A stretch of DNA of 55,847 nt from an uncultured Christensenellaceae bacterium (GCA_944383895.1 CALWRH010000013.1:1-55847), one strand, 5' to 3'; shown: positions 28,126 to 36,357, counted from the first letter of the stretch. The notes: generated from the letters alone by a model not told the origin. Made by a program: numbers and translations.

Positions 28126-28154
28126 TTGACAATATTTTTTTATCACTATATAAT
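28126..28154 (+). promoter_or_regulatory. Perfect-consensus promoter of the marR-ABC operon
   Basis: TTGACA (28126-28131), 17 bases, TATAAT (28149-28154). Two operator palindromes begin immediately after the -10. Confidence 0.93.
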
Positions 28155-28191
28155 GTTAGCAAACCTAACAAATATGTTAGGAAACCTAACA
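28155..28191 (+). promoter_or_regulatory. Tandem MarR operator palindromes
   Basis: GTTAGCAAACCTAAC (28155-28169) and GTTAGGAAACCTAAC (28176-28190), centres 21 bases apart, about two helical turns. They cover the transcription start, so binding would block initiation. The regulator encoded just downstream is the obvious ligand. Confidence 0.85.
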
Positions 28192-28208
28192 AAAAAATCG
28201 GAGAAGAG

Positions 28209-28658
28209 ATGAGAAGAAATCTTGGTTATGAGATAAAGACGCTTGCGCGCATGATGAAACAGTTCATAGACGGAACGCAGTTTATGCGTACAAACGAACA
28301 GATGACGGGCATGCAGGGATGGGTGCTCGGTTATTTTACTCATCACGAAGGGCAGGACATATATCAGAAGGATCTCGAGGCAGAGTTCCGCGTGCGCCGC
28401 TCTACGATGACGCAGTTGCTGAACACCATGGAAAGCGGCGGGCTTATCGAAAGAGTGGAGAGCGAGAAAGACCGCAGACTCAAAAAAATAGTCCCGACCC
28501 CTCTTGCAAGAGATTATATGAGAAGGAGTGAAGAGGCGATAAATCTCGCAGAATCTCAGCTGACAAAAGGTTTCACTAAACAAGAAATTGACACTTTTTA
28601 TTCTTTCATAGAAAGATGCAAATACAATCTGGGCGGAGAATCCGCTCAAAAGGAGTGA
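28209..28658 (+). CDS. MarR family transcriptional regulator
   Basis: 149 residues with the MarR winged-helix fold: two dimerisation helices at the ends and a central QKDLEAEFRVRRSTMTQLLN recognition unit followed by the wing ESGGLIERVESEKDRRLKKIVPT (about residues 55-105). The ATG at 28209 follows a GGAGAAG site; the frame open upstream covers the promoter and is not coding. The gene lies behind two palindromic operators, so autorepression and control of the two ABC genes is the likely role, with relief by a toxic ligand as in other MarR-exporter pairs. Confidence 0.93.
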   Translation: MRRNLGYEIKTLARMMKQFIDGTQFMRTNEQMTGMQGWVLGYFTHHEGQDIYQKDLEAEFRVRRSTMTQLLNTMESGGLIERVESEKDRRLKKIVPTPLARDYMRRSEEAINLAESQLTKGFTKQEIDTFYSFIERCKYNLGGESAQKE

Positions 28659-28668
28659 AAAGACAGAT

Positions 28669-30432
28669 ATGTTAAAGACTTTGGCAAAAAGCATCAGGCA
28701 GTACAAAAAGACGTCTGTTTTGTCACCGGTATGCGTTGCGTTTGAAGTCGCTCTGGAGTGCGTTCTTCCTCTCTACATGACGACGATGCTCGAGAAGATC
28801 CAGGAGGACAACTCGCTCAAGAATATCTTTCTCTGGGGCGGTTTGCTACTCGTGTTTTCGGCATTCTCGCTTTTGTTCGGCATGCTTGCAGGAAAGTTTG
28901 CTGCAACCGCGTCTGCGGGTTTTGCACGCAATCTGAGAGAGGATATGTATTACAGAATACAGGATTTCTCGTTTGCAAACATAGACAAATTTTCTACGTC
29001 GAGCCTCGTTACGAGGATGACCACCGACATCACCAACGTGCAGAATGCGTATATGATGCTGATAAGAGTTGCGGTAAGAAGCCCGATAATGCTGATATTC
29101 TCGCTTATCATGGCGTTCTTTATCGACCCCGTAGTATCTCTTGTGTTCCTCGTGCTTATCCCTGTGCTCGGTACAGGTCTGTTCGTGATATTCAAGATGA
29201 GCTGGCCTATATTCGACAAGGTGTTCAAGAAGTACGACGCGATGAACGAGTCGATACAGGAAAACATCAAAGGTATCCGAGTGGTGAAATCCTACGTCAG
29301 AGAGGATTATGAAAAGAACAAGTTCGCCGCTACGGCAGAAAACGTAAAGAAAGACTTCGTCCGCGGCGAAAAGCTCATCGCGCTTTCCAACCCGCTCATG
29401 CAGTTCTGTTTCTGGGCTGCAACGTTGTTCATCTGCTTTATGGGACCTATGGTAGGTCTGACAAACGGCGACACGACGGTAAGCACAAAGATGAGCTCTC
29501 TTATCGTTTATTCGGCGCAGATACTTTCAAGCCTTATGATGCTGTCGATGGTACTTGTCATGTTCTCGATAGCGCGCACGTCGGCAGAACGTATCGTAGA
29601 GGTCGTTACAGAGGAGAGCACGCTGCATAATCCCGAAAATCCGATAACCGAAGTAAAGGACGGTTCCGTCAGATTCGAGAACGTGTCTTTCAAGTACAAC
29701 GAAAACGCAGAGCGTCGCGCTCTCAAAGAGGTCAACCTCGACATAAAGAGCGGTCAGACGATAGGTATTCTCGGCGGAACGGGCAGCAGTAAGACGTCAC
29801 TCGTCAACCTGATACCCAGACTTTACGACGTCACTGAAGGCGCTGTCTACGTCGGCGGCGTAAACGTCAAGGACTACGACCTCGAAACGCTGAGAAATCA
29901 GGTTGCGGTTGTACTTCAGAAAAACCTGCTTTTTTCGGGCACGATAAAGGAAAACCTGCGCTGGGGCAATCCGGACGCTACCGACGAAGAACTCGTCAAA
30001 GCGTGCAAGCTCGCACAGGCAGACGACTTTATACAGTCTTTCCCCGAGAAATACGATACATATATCGAACAGGGCGGTACCAACGTATCCGGCGGACAGA
30101 AACAGAGATTGTGCATAGCGCGCGCTCTGCTCAAAAAGCCCAAGATACTTATCCTCGACGACTCTACGAGCGCTGTCGATACCAAGACCGATGCGCTGAT
30201 AAGAAAGGCGTTCAGAGAAGAAATACCCGATACGACCAAGTTCATAATCGCGCAGAGAGTGTCCTCGGTCATGGAGTCGGATCAGATAATCCTTATGAAA
30301 AACGGCACGGTCAGCGACGTAGGCACGCATGAAGAGCTGCTTGCCCGCAACCCCGTATATCAGGAGGTTTATTATTCGCAGAACAAGATCGGCAATGCAG
30401 ACGCGGTAAAGGGAGGTGAGGATTATGAATAA
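28669..30432 (+). CDS. Heterodimeric ABC exporter half-transporter, degenerate-site subunit
   Basis: 587 residues: a six-helix type-I exporter membrane domain (residues 1-320), then a nucleotide-binding domain. Walker A is GGTGSSKTS (about 367-375), the signature VSGGQKQ (about 472) is canonical, but Walker B reads LILDD so the catalytic glutamate is Asp, and the H-loop histidine is Gln (IAQRVSS, about 529). These two changes mark the degenerate member of a heterodimer of the BmrC/TM287 kind. The partner is encoded next with an 8-base overlap. Likely exports drugs or toxic compounds, with the MarR gene 10 bases upstream as sensor. Confidence 0.93.
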   Translation: MLKTLAKSIRQYKKTSVLSPVCVAFEVALECVLPLYMTTMLEKIQEDNSLKNIFLWGGLLLVFSAFSLLFGMLAGKFAATASAGFARNLREDMYYRIQDFSFANIDKFSTSSLVTRMTTDITNVQNAYMMLIRVAVRSPIMLIFSLIMAFFIDPVVSLVFLVLIPVLGTGLFVIFKMSWPIFDKVFKKYDAMNESIQENIKGIRVVKSYVREDYEKNKFAATAENVKKDFVRGEKLIALSNPLMQFCFWAATLFICFMGPMVGLTNGDTTVSTKMSSLIVYSAQILSSLMMLSMVLVMFSIARTSAERIVEVVTEESTLHNPENPITEVKDGSVRFENVSFKYNENAERRALKEVNLDIKSGQTIGILGGTGSSKTSLVNLIPRLYDVTEGAVYVGGVNVKDYDLETLRNQVAVVLQKNLLFSGTIKENLRWGNPDATDEELVKACKLAQADDFIQSFPEKYDTYIEQGGTNVSGGQKQRLCIARALLKKPKILILDDSTSAVDTKTDALIRKAFREEIPDTTKFIIAQRVSSVMESDQIILMKNGTVSDVGTHEELLARNPVYQEVYYSQNKIGNADAVKGGEDYE

Positions 30433-32347
30433 TACGGCAAATAAAGACAAAAAAGGCGGTACGATGGCGATCCTCGGCAGACTCCTCAAGTACATGTTCA
30501 GGTTCTACAAGTGGGAGCTCGCGGCAGTAATAATCTGTATTACGATCAACGCGGTCGCTGCTATAAGCTCGTCTATCTTCCTCGAGATAATCGTCGACGA
30601 AGTTATAGATCCGGGTCTTGTCAACGGTTGGGATGCGGTAAAAGGCACGATGCTCAATATCGGACTCATCATGGCGGGAATCTTCACTCTCGGCGTTATA
30701 TGCTCGTTCATATACAACCGCATAATGGCATACGTCACGCAGGGATTCTTGAAACACATGCGCCTCGAGATGTTCAACAGGATGCAGTCTTTGCCTATAC
30801 GTTATTTCGATACCAACACGCACGGCGACATAATGAGTACTTACACCAACGATATCGACGCTTTAAGACAGCTCGTATCGCAGAGCATGCCGCAGATGTA
30901 TTATTCTGCAGTCGCACTGATAACGCTCGTTTTCAGCATGCTGCAGTCGAGTATATGGCTGTTCCTCGTCGTACTTCTCGGTTGCGTGGCGATGCTCCTC
31001 GTTACCAAGTCGGTAGGCGGCAGAAGCTCTAAATTCTTCGTGCGTCAGCAACGTTCGATGGGCAAGACCGAAGGTTTCGTCGAAGAGATGATGAACGGTC
31101 AGAAGGTCATCAAGGTATTCTGTCACGAAGAGCAGTCCAAGCGCGACTTCGACAAGATAAACGAACAGCTCTTCAAAGACAGCGAAAACGCAAACAAATT
31201 CGCAAACGTGCTCATGCCTACGATCAACAATATAGGACACGTTCTGTACGTTCTCGTAGCCATTGTCGGAGGTCTTCTCGTACTCGGCGGAGTACACAAC
31301 CTCAGCATAACGGGTCTTGAATCCAATGCTATAAAGATGGGTGCGATCGTCGCGTTTCTCAACATGAGCCGTCAGTTCACGATAAACATCGGACAGCTTT
31401 CGATGCAGGTCAACTCGGTAGTTATGGGTACCGCGGGTGCTAAACGTATATTCGAACTTCTCGATCAGCAGCCCGAAACCGACGACGGTTACGTTACGCT
31501 CGTCAACGCGGAGATAGACGAAAAAGGCAATATCCGCGAAAGCGCGACCCGTACGGGCAAGTGGGCATGGAGACATCCTCACAAGGCGGACGGCTCTGTA
31601 ACTTATCAGGAACTCAAAGGCGACATACAGCTCTTTGACGTAGACTTCGGATACGTTCCCGACAAGATAGTCCTGCACGACGTATCTCTGTACGCTAAAC
31701 CCGGACAGAAGATAGCTTTCGTCGGCGCGACGGGTGCGGGAAAGACGACCATCACCAACCTTATCAACCGTTTCTACGATATAGCTGACGGCAAGATACG
31801 TTACGACGGCATAAACATCAATAAGATCAAGAAAGCGGATCTGCGCCGCTCGCTCGGCATGGTCCTTCAGGATACCAACCTGTTTACGGGCACGATCATG
31901 GACAACATACGTTACGGCAAGCTGGATGCGTCAGACGACGAGTGTGTAGCGGCGGCAAAACTTGCCAACGCGCACGACTTCATAACCCGTCTGCCCGAAG
32001 GTTACAACACTATGCTCACGGGTGACGGTGCAAACCTCTCGCAGGGACAGAAACAGTTGTTGTCGATAGCGCGCGCTGCAGTCGCAAACGCTCCCGTGCT
32101 CATACTCGACGAGGCGACGTCCTCGATAGATACGCGCACCGAGGCGCTCGTACAGCAGGGTATGGATCACCTTATGGATGGCAGAACGGTATTCGTTATC
32201 GCGCACAGATTGTCGACGATTCAGAACTCCGACGCAATCATGGTTCTCGATCACGGCAGGATAATAGAGCGCGGCTCTCACGATCAGCTTATCGCTGAGA
32301 AAGGCGTGTACTATCAGTTGTATACGGGTGCGTTCGAGCTCGAATAA
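30425..32347 (+). CDS. Heterodimeric ABC exporter half-transporter, catalytic subunit
   Basis: 640 residues: a membrane domain with six helices (to about 335), then a 50-residue insertion containing GKWAWRHPHKADGS, then the nucleotide-binding domain. Walker A GATGAGKTT (about 435), Walker B LILDEATSS with catalytic E563, and H594 in IAHRLST are intact, while the signature is LSQGQ rather than LSGGQ. This is complementary to the partner: the consensus ATP site pairs this Walker B with the partner's VSGGQ; the degenerate site pairs the partner's LILDD with this LSQGQ. The ATG at 30425 follows GGGAGG and overlaps the end of the first gene. Confidence 0.93.
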   Translation: MNNTANKDKKGGTMAILGRLLKYMFRFYKWELAAVIICITINAVAAISSSIFLEIIVDEVIDPGLVNGWDAVKGTMLNIGLIMAGIFTLGVICSFIYNRIMAYVTQGFLKHMRLEMFNRMQSLPIRYFDTNTHGDIMSTYTNDIDALRQLVSQSMPQMYYSAVALITLVFSMLQSSIWLFLVVLLGCVAMLLVTKSVGGRSSKFFVRQQRSMGKTEGFVEEMMNGQKVIKVFCHEEQSKRDFDKINEQLFKDSENANKFANVLMPTINNIGHVLYVLVAIVGGLLVLGGVHNLSITGLESNAIKMGAIVAFLNMSRQFTINIGQLSMQVNSVVMGTAGAKRIFELLDQQPETDDGYVTLVNAEIDEKGNIRESATRTGKWAWRHPHKADGSVTYQELKGDIQLFDVDFGYVPDKIVLHDVSLYAKPGQKIAFVGATGAGKTTITNLINRFYDIADGKIRYDGININKIKKADLRRSLGMVLQDTNLFTGTIMDNIRYGKLDASDDECVAAAKLANAHDFITRLPEGYNTMLTGDGANLSQGQKQLLSIARAAVANAPVLILDEATSSIDTRTEALVQQGMDHLMDGRTVFVIAHRLSTIQNSDAIMVLDHGRIIERGSHDQLIAEKGVYYQLYTGAFELE

Positions 32348-32363
32348 AAGAGTTCATACCAAT

Positions 32364-32395
32364 AAAATACGGCGGTCTGACCGCCGTATTTTTAT
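32364..32395. terminator. Intrinsic terminator after the ABC exporter
   Basis: AAATACGGCGGT, CTG, ACCGCCGTATTT (12-bp perfect stem) followed by TT. Read on the other strand it also ends in a T-rich tract, so it may work both ways. Confidence 0.88.
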
Positions 32396-32541
32396 ACCGT
32401 TTTGCTTTTCGGGTAAATTAAAGGAGGCTGCATCGGCAGCCCCTTTTTTGGTGGAAGTCCGGCATGTAGCCGAACGAGAGAAAGCGTGTGTTTACGTTCA
32501 ATAATAACAGTACAAATATTGTCCGCAACCGTTTTATACAT
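32392..32541 (-). CDS. Possible 49-residue peptide or small RNA downstream of its own promoter
   Basis: A 49-codon frame begins with M-Y-K-T-V-A at 32541, eleven bases downstream of the expected start of a consensus minus-strand promoter. There is no ribosome binding site, and the frame runs across two hairpins, so the transcript may be a non-coding RNA instead. The first residues resemble the start of the O-antigen-ligase-like gene (M-Y-K-M-V-A), whose promoter shares the same palindrome. Could be a remnant of a duplicated start region. Confidence 0.2.
   Translation of the reverse strand: MYKTVADNICTVIIERKHTLSLVRLHAGLPPKKGLPMQPPLIYPKSKTV
32421..32450. terminator. Hairpin with T-run in the 32.4 kb intergenic region
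   Basis: GGCTGC, ATC, G, GCAGCC followed by CCTTTTTT on the plus strand. The reverse reading has a weaker T tract (TCCTTTAATTT). Confidence 0.55.
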
Positions 32542-32561
32542 ATTGAGTACTATTATGTATA
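32535..32561. promoter_or_regulatory. Palindrome TATACATA-N11-TATGTATA, copy 1
   Basis: Perfect 8-bp inverted repeat with an 11-base centre, directly downstream of the -10 of the minus-strand promoter at 32563-32591. An identical arrangement occurs at 34838-34864. Confidence 0.6.
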
Positions 32562-32562
32562 T

Positions 32563-32591
32563 AATATATCATTTAGATATGCGTTTGTCAA
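32563..32591 (-). promoter_or_regulatory. Consensus minus-strand promoter behind the DUF2238-like gene
   Basis: TTGACA (32591-32586), 17 bases, TATATT (32568-32563) on the minus strand. It points into the 150-base gap before the ABC exporter terminator, where no ordinary gene is found. Confidence 0.7.
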
Positions 32592-32642
32592 CTGAAAAAA
32601 CGGATATTCGTAATAAATATGCGTTTGCGGTTGCGTTTTGAT

Positions 32643-33482
32643 TTAAGAGTTTTGTCGGTCGGCGTTGTCGTCAGATGCTGTACAACCTTCTTCGCCTTGC
32701 GGAGGCAGCTCTTTTTCAGGTCCTGTATAAGGCTCGTTCATTTCTTTTGCTCCTGCGTCTTTTATCAGGGTGCCCATAAGCAGATCGCGTTTTGTAATGC
32801 GGTGCAGTATAAAATGCAGAGAGAATACGAGAGAGCCGAGAGTATGGCAAGCCATGTCTGTATCGGTGTCCAGCACGCCGACATACTTCAGTTTCTCAAA
32901 GTTAGCGCGTATGCCCGTATATCCTTGCTCGGCGATATGGCGGAGCACTTCGTCCGTAACGTAGCCCTGACCGTTCTGCCCGAGCAGCCAATCGAACAGG
33001 AATTCTATGACTTCCCATGCGCACGCAGTGCCGAGGCTGAACGCAAACATCATCATTATCAACACGGGCGCGTTTATTTTGTCAAAGTCTTTTATGAAAT
33101 AGGCATATATGCCCATTATGAAGATCATAAGAAGATATCCGCTTGTGCCGTGCGCGATCTTATCATAAGGTCCCCACAGCTCGAAGACGTAAAATACAGA
33201 CCCTATCACGCAGGACGTCAGCATTATGAACGCATATACGAGGTGTTGGAAAAAAGAGAATCTGTGCTTGAGCAGGCGCTCCGCTATAAAAGGGAACCAT
33301 ACGGCTACTGCGGTGTTCACGCAGTTTGCGGTGCGTTTGTACGGGTCGCCGATAGCTGTATAATAGACGAACATGGTAAGTGAAATTGCGCACATTGCGG
33401 CGTAAAATGCTGCAATGAACGTTATTTGTCTTCGCGATTTAGGCGACAGTTGTTTCAACGGTACGATAGTTCTTTTTTTCAC
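32643..33482 (-). CDS. YjdF/DUF2238-like integral membrane protein
   Basis: 279 residues with about six membrane helices. DKIAHGTSGYLLMIFIMGIY, WEVIEFLFDWLLG and DTDTDMACHTLGSLVFS contain the H, E and D residues conserved in the DUF2238/YjdF family of membrane proteins of unknown function. The last 40 residues are hydrophilic and rich in E, D and P. Translation appears to start at a GTG, 3 bases after the stop of the O-antigen-ligase-like gene; the AAAGGAG site lies inside that gene, so the two are coupled. The family assignment is by motif only. Confidence 0.65.
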   Translation of the reverse strand: MKKRTIVPLKQLSPKSRRQITFIAAFYAAMCAISLTMFVYYTAIGDPYKRTANCVNTAVAVWFPFIAERLLKHRFSFFQHLVYAFIMLTSCVIGSVFYVFELWGPYDKIAHGTSGYLLMIFIMGIYAYFIKDFDKINAPVLIMMMFAFSLGTACAWEVIEFLFDWLLGQNGQGYVTDEVLRHIAEQGYTGIRANFEKLKYVGVLDTDTDMACHTLGSLVFSLHFILHRITKRDLLMGTLIKDAGAKEMNEPYTGPEKELPPQGEEGCTASDDNADRQNS

Positions 33483-33485
33483 GAT

Positions 33486-34844
33486 TCAACTCCTTTGGAT
33501 TTTCAGTTCTTCACGTCCGTCGGGGACGGCACAGCCGTATGCCTCCGCGATTATAAACATGTGAGTGACGAGCATGACGAAGGGGATCGGCACGAAGTCG
33601 CTCGCGTCTACGAGCTGATACGCTTCGTAGCCCAGAAAGGCTATTGCGAAGAAAAGGAAAAACAGCCGCTTTGCTCCGAAAGCGATTTTCAGTTTTATTG
33701 CGTAATTGTATGCGTACGCCGCGACTCCTACAAGTCCTGCGGTGCCGATTATCTGAAACGGGGTGCTGTGGTACCAATACATATTGCCCGTCTTAGGGTT
33801 GAAAAATTGTCCGCGGTATCCGACTCCCGCGCCGAATACCGGATTTTTGATAAAGTTCTGCAACGCCTCTTTCCACAGTTTCAGGCGCGACTCCGACGAC
33901 GATACCTGCATTTTTTCGGCGAGCTTGCGCATAAGTCCGCTTGCAAACGCAAAAGATATGGCGCCTGCAGCAACTATTATTGCGAAAGCAATAAAAAACG
34001 GGCGGTTTCTTTTGTCGCAGAATATACAACTGACGATAACGCATACGCAGAGGGCAGCCGTTCCGAACAGTACACCGCCTCTCGAAAGAGAGAGAGCGGC
34101 AGCCATGTAGCCCGCTATGCCGAGCGCGTAATGAGCCCACGCTTTGATGCCGAACTCTTCTTTTGTCGCAACGTAAAAAGCAAACGGCGAAGAGAGGAGC
34201 AGAAATGTCGTCAGTGTATTTTTCCAGGTGAAATACCAATCAAATCTGCCTTGTACGAGATAAGGAGTCACCTGCGTTATAAGCATGATCACCGCCGCCA
34301 AAGTGAAATAGCTCATCTGCGACGCGAGCAATCTGACTACCGAGCCTTGCGTGCGGGTATAAGAGTAAATATAAAGGCACGCAAGCACGACGCCTATGCC
34401 GAGAGTGAGCGTATAGTAAAGCGTAACGGGGGCGAAATAGTCTTTAACGTTTATAGAAAACATGCCTCCGAGCATGAGGGCGACCGCTACGGCAACTGAC
34501 GGCAAAAGCATTTTACCGCGTCTGAATACGGGCGGGTAAAAAATGAAATGAAGTATCGCGCAGATGACGAGCAGAACGACGAGAGGTATGTATACGAAAT
34601 AATCTTCGGGCTTGCTGCCGTATTGACGCGTAAGCGACATAGACAGCAGACAGAAAGGAAGAATCACGGGCGTGATATCGTCGCTTAAAACGAGAAGCAG
34701 CGATATGTAGACGGAGAAAAACGTCACCGTGAGAGGAACGTTGTTCAGGCAGAACGCTATGCAGGCGATCACGACCTGTAACATCATCAAAATGTCAGAA
34801 TTGAATAAATATTTATACTTAGGACGTGCAACCATTTTATACAT
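33486..34844 (-). CDS. O-antigen ligase / Wzy-like polymerase membrane protein
   Basis: 452 residues with about 11 hydrophobic segments. The Wzy_C (O-antigen ligase) signature region is present: SLSRGGVLFG near residue 275, a large loop with SESRLKLWKEALQNFIKNP, then FGAGVGY and YWYHSTPFQIIGTAGLVG. In Gram-positive bacteria such proteins polymerise or ligate surface polysaccharide or lipid-linked glycan; the substrate is unknown and no glycosyltransferases are nearby. The frame continues to a TTG at 34922, but that stretch is the promoter; the ATG at 34844 lies about 16 bases after the predicted transcription start. The ribosome binding site is weak (TTGGT). Confidence 0.8.
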   Translation of the reverse strand: MYKMVARPKYKYLFNSDILMMLQVVIACIAFCLNNVPLTVTFFSVYISLLLVLSDDITPVILPFCLLSMSLTRQYGSKPEDYFVYIPLVVLLVICAILHFIFYPPVFRRGKMLLPSVAVAVALMLGGMFSINVKDYFAPVTLYYTLTLGIGVVLACLYIYSYTRTQGSVVRLLASQMSYFTLAAVIMLITQVTPYLVQGRFDWYFTWKNTLTTFLLLSSPFAFYVATKEEFGIKAWAHYALGIAGYMAAALSLSRGGVLFGTAALCVCVIVSCIFCDKRNRPFFIAFAIIVAAGAISFAFASGLMRKLAEKMQVSSSESRLKLWKEALQNFIKNPVFGAGVGYRGQFFNPKTGNMYWYHSTPFQIIGTAGLVGVAAYAYNYAIKLKIAFGAKRLFFLFFAIAFLGYEAYQLVDASDFVPIPFVMLVTHMFIIAEAYGCAVPDGREELKIQRS

Positions 34845-34864
34845 AATTTTTACCAATATGTATA
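34838..34864. promoter_or_regulatory. Palindrome TATACATA-N11-TATGTATA, copy 2, over the gene start
   Basis: Same inverted repeat and spacing as at 32535-32561. It lies between the -10 box and the start codon, and one arm contains the ATG. A protein bound here would block both initiation of transcription and use of the start. Confidence 0.6.
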
Positions 34865-34866
34865 TA

Positions 34867-34895
34867 AATATAGCATTGCAGCCGAAAAGTGTCAA
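34867..34895 (-). promoter_or_regulatory. Promoter of the O-antigen-ligase-like operon
   Basis: Minus strand TTGACA (34895-34890), 17 bases, TATATT (34872-34867). It lies inside the apparent upstream extension of the frame and therefore decides the start codon at 34844. Confidence 0.85.
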
Positions 34896-34922
34896 ACAAA
34901 AAACGAAAAAATATTTTCTCAA

Positions 34923-35108
34923 TAGGAACGTAAACGAGCGGTAATTTTGAAAAAACAGGCATAAACCGTATAAAAAGCATACTTTATACGTTATTTTTCA
35001 GCATAAAACGGTTTTAATTTTTTTTTGCATCGGTATTCGGCAAAAGCAAACAGGACAGAGAATAAGCGTTGTTTGCTTGTATGAGCAAAATGCATGATTT
35101 CGGCAGTA
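34923..35108. other. Intergenic region with nested hairpins
   Basis: Between the divergent promoters at 34867-34895 and 35109-35138. CGTATAAA (34967-34974) pairs with TTTATACG (34983-34990), followed by TTATTTTT, and an outer AAACCG/CGGTTT pair is followed by a T run near 35014-35025. It looks like a plus-strand terminator but no plus-strand gene ends here. Nothing else is supported. Confidence 0.35.
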
Positions 35109-35138
35109 TTGACAAAATATTCGCGCGCAGATTATAAT
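35109..35138 (+). promoter_or_regulatory. Nitroreductase promoter
   Basis: TTGACA (35109-35114), 18 bases, TATAAT (35133-35138), start near 35145. Confidence 0.85.
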
Positions 35139-35158
35139 AAATAAAAAAAGGTGATTTT

Positions 35159-35683
35159 ATGGATGTGACAAAAGCTTGCGAAAGCAGATTCAGTTGCAGA
35201 AAATATACCGGCGAAGACGTAGGCAACGGATTGATAGAGCAGTGCCTCGAGTGCGCAAGGCTCTCTCCGTCTGCGCTCAACAAGCAGCCGTGGAAATTTT
35301 ACGTTACGAGGGGAGATCTCAAGGCGGCGATCGCAAAAGAAACGCAGCTTTTCGGCGCAAACGGGTTTACTGACGAAGCTCCCGTGCTTATCGCCGTTAC
35401 CGTAAAACCGAGGATCGCAGACAAAATGGCAGACAAGATAAAACATCAGGATTTCTCGTCGATAGATCTCGGCATCGCAGTGCAGAGTTTTTGCCTCAAG
35501 GCGGCAGAGCTCGGGCTTGGGACGTGCATAATCGGCTGGGTAAAGACAAAGAGCGTGGATAAACTTCTCGGTACTTCTGTGGGAGAGAGGACAAAACTTA
35601 TAATTTCGCTCGGCTATCCCGCATGCGAGCAACCGCCGCGCAGGAGAAAAGCCATGGAGGAGATAGCGGTTTACCTTTCATGA
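35159..35683 (+). CDS. Nitroreductase family flavoprotein
   Basis: 174 residues, the size of single-domain nitroreductases. The FMN-binding elements are visible: SRFSCRKYTGEDV near residue 10, ARLSPSALNKQPWKFYV (about 33-49), and DLGIAVQSFCLKAAELGLGTCIIGW (about 102-126). These enzymes use NAD(P)H to reduce nitro groups, quinones or flavins; the natural substrate cannot be told. An AAAGGTG site precedes the ATG. The following gene begins 12 bases downstream and may be cotranscribed. Confidence 0.92.
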   Translation: MDVTKACESRFSCRKYTGEDVGNGLIEQCLECARLSPSALNKQPWKFYVTRGDLKAAIAKETQLFGANGFTDEAPVLIAVTVKPRIADKMADKIKHQDFSSIDLGIAVQSFCLKAAELGLGTCIIGWVKTKSVDKLLGTSVGERTKLIISLGYPACEQPPRRRKAMEEIAVYLS

Positions 35684-35695
35684 CCGCGTAAAAAT

Positions 35696-36229
35696 ATGGA
35701 TAATCAAAACATCGCGAGAGCAAACAAATTGGCAAAAAAAAGTTTCTTGATCGCCGTTATTCTGAGCGTAATGCTTGTTGCGGGTGTTCCTATGATAATA
35801 GTCGGCGCGAGCAATTCTCTCTGGGTACTTATGGGCATAGGCATCGCGTTTACCGTGCTCGGGTTTTACGGTTGTCCTCTAGCCTGGGTAATGTACGGAG
35901 AGAGCAGATTCCGCGTCGCGCTTGCGGGCGCGATAGAGTGCGAGGGCGCGTGTACGGTAGAGAGCCTTTGCAGTCAGTTCGGCAAGCCGCGCAATAAAAT
36001 ATGCGCAGAAATACGCAAACTGATAGAGAAGAGATGCCTTGTAGGTTACGTTTTCGACGGAGAAACGCTTGCTTACGCAGAGAAAAAGGAGCGCAGAAAA
36101 TCCACGGTATTCGTAGGCAAATGTCCTTCGTGCAACGCCGTTATGGTGTACGAAGACGGAAAGGTGGTATGTCCTTACTGCGGATACGTCAGAGAGGCGA
36201 CTCTCGAAGAACGAAAGTCAGGTCAATAA
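35696..36229 (+). CDS. Two-helix membrane protein with winged-helix-like middle and C-terminal zinc ribbon
   Basis: 177 residues. Two adjacent membrane helices (about 16-38 and 44-67) form a hairpin; residues 70-125 resemble a small winged-helix fold (VESLCSQFGKPRNKICAEIRKLIEKRCLVGYVFD split over helices and wing); residues 138-160 hold a zinc ribbon with C-P-S-C and C-P-Y-C. No family name is recognised. Membrane-tethered zinc ribbons of this kind are frequent in Clostridia. The ATG has no clear ribosome binding site, suggesting coupling to the nitroreductase 12 bases upstream. Confidence 0.7.
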   Translation: MDNQNIARANKLAKKSFLIAVILSVMLVAGVPMIIVGASNSLWVLMGIGIAFTVLGFYGCPLAWVMYGESRFRVALAGAIECEGACTVESLCSQFGKPRNKICAEIRKLIEKRCLVGYVFDGETLAYAEKKERRKSTVFVGKCPSCNAVMVYEDGKVVCPYCGYVREATLEERKSGQ

Positions 36230-36234
36230 ACGTG

Positions 36235-36259
36235 CGCGCCCTTCAGGGCGCGTTTTTTT
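36235..36259 (+). terminator. Intrinsic terminator after the nitroreductase pair
   Basis: CGCGCCC, TTCA, GGGCGCG followed by seven T residues. Confidence 0.92.
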
Positions 36260-36293
36260 GTATTCTCGCGCATAAAACTTTACGTATAAACCG

Positions 36294-36322
36294 TTGACCT
36301 CGCGCGCGTAAAGGTATATACT
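36294..36322 (+). promoter_or_regulatory. Promoter of the SLC13-type permease gene
   Basis: TTGACC (36294-36299), 17 bases, TATACT (36317-36322). The start near 36329 rules out the earlier TTG at 36325 as start codon. Confidence 0.75.
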
Positions 36323-36357
36323 CATTGTCGAAAAGAAGACAAGAGAGACGTTTCAGG

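Noticed and set aside
34845..34922. Upstream extension of the O-antigen-ligase-like gene from a TTG start
   Set aside because: This stretch contains a consensus promoter pointing at the ATG at 34844, so it is not translated.
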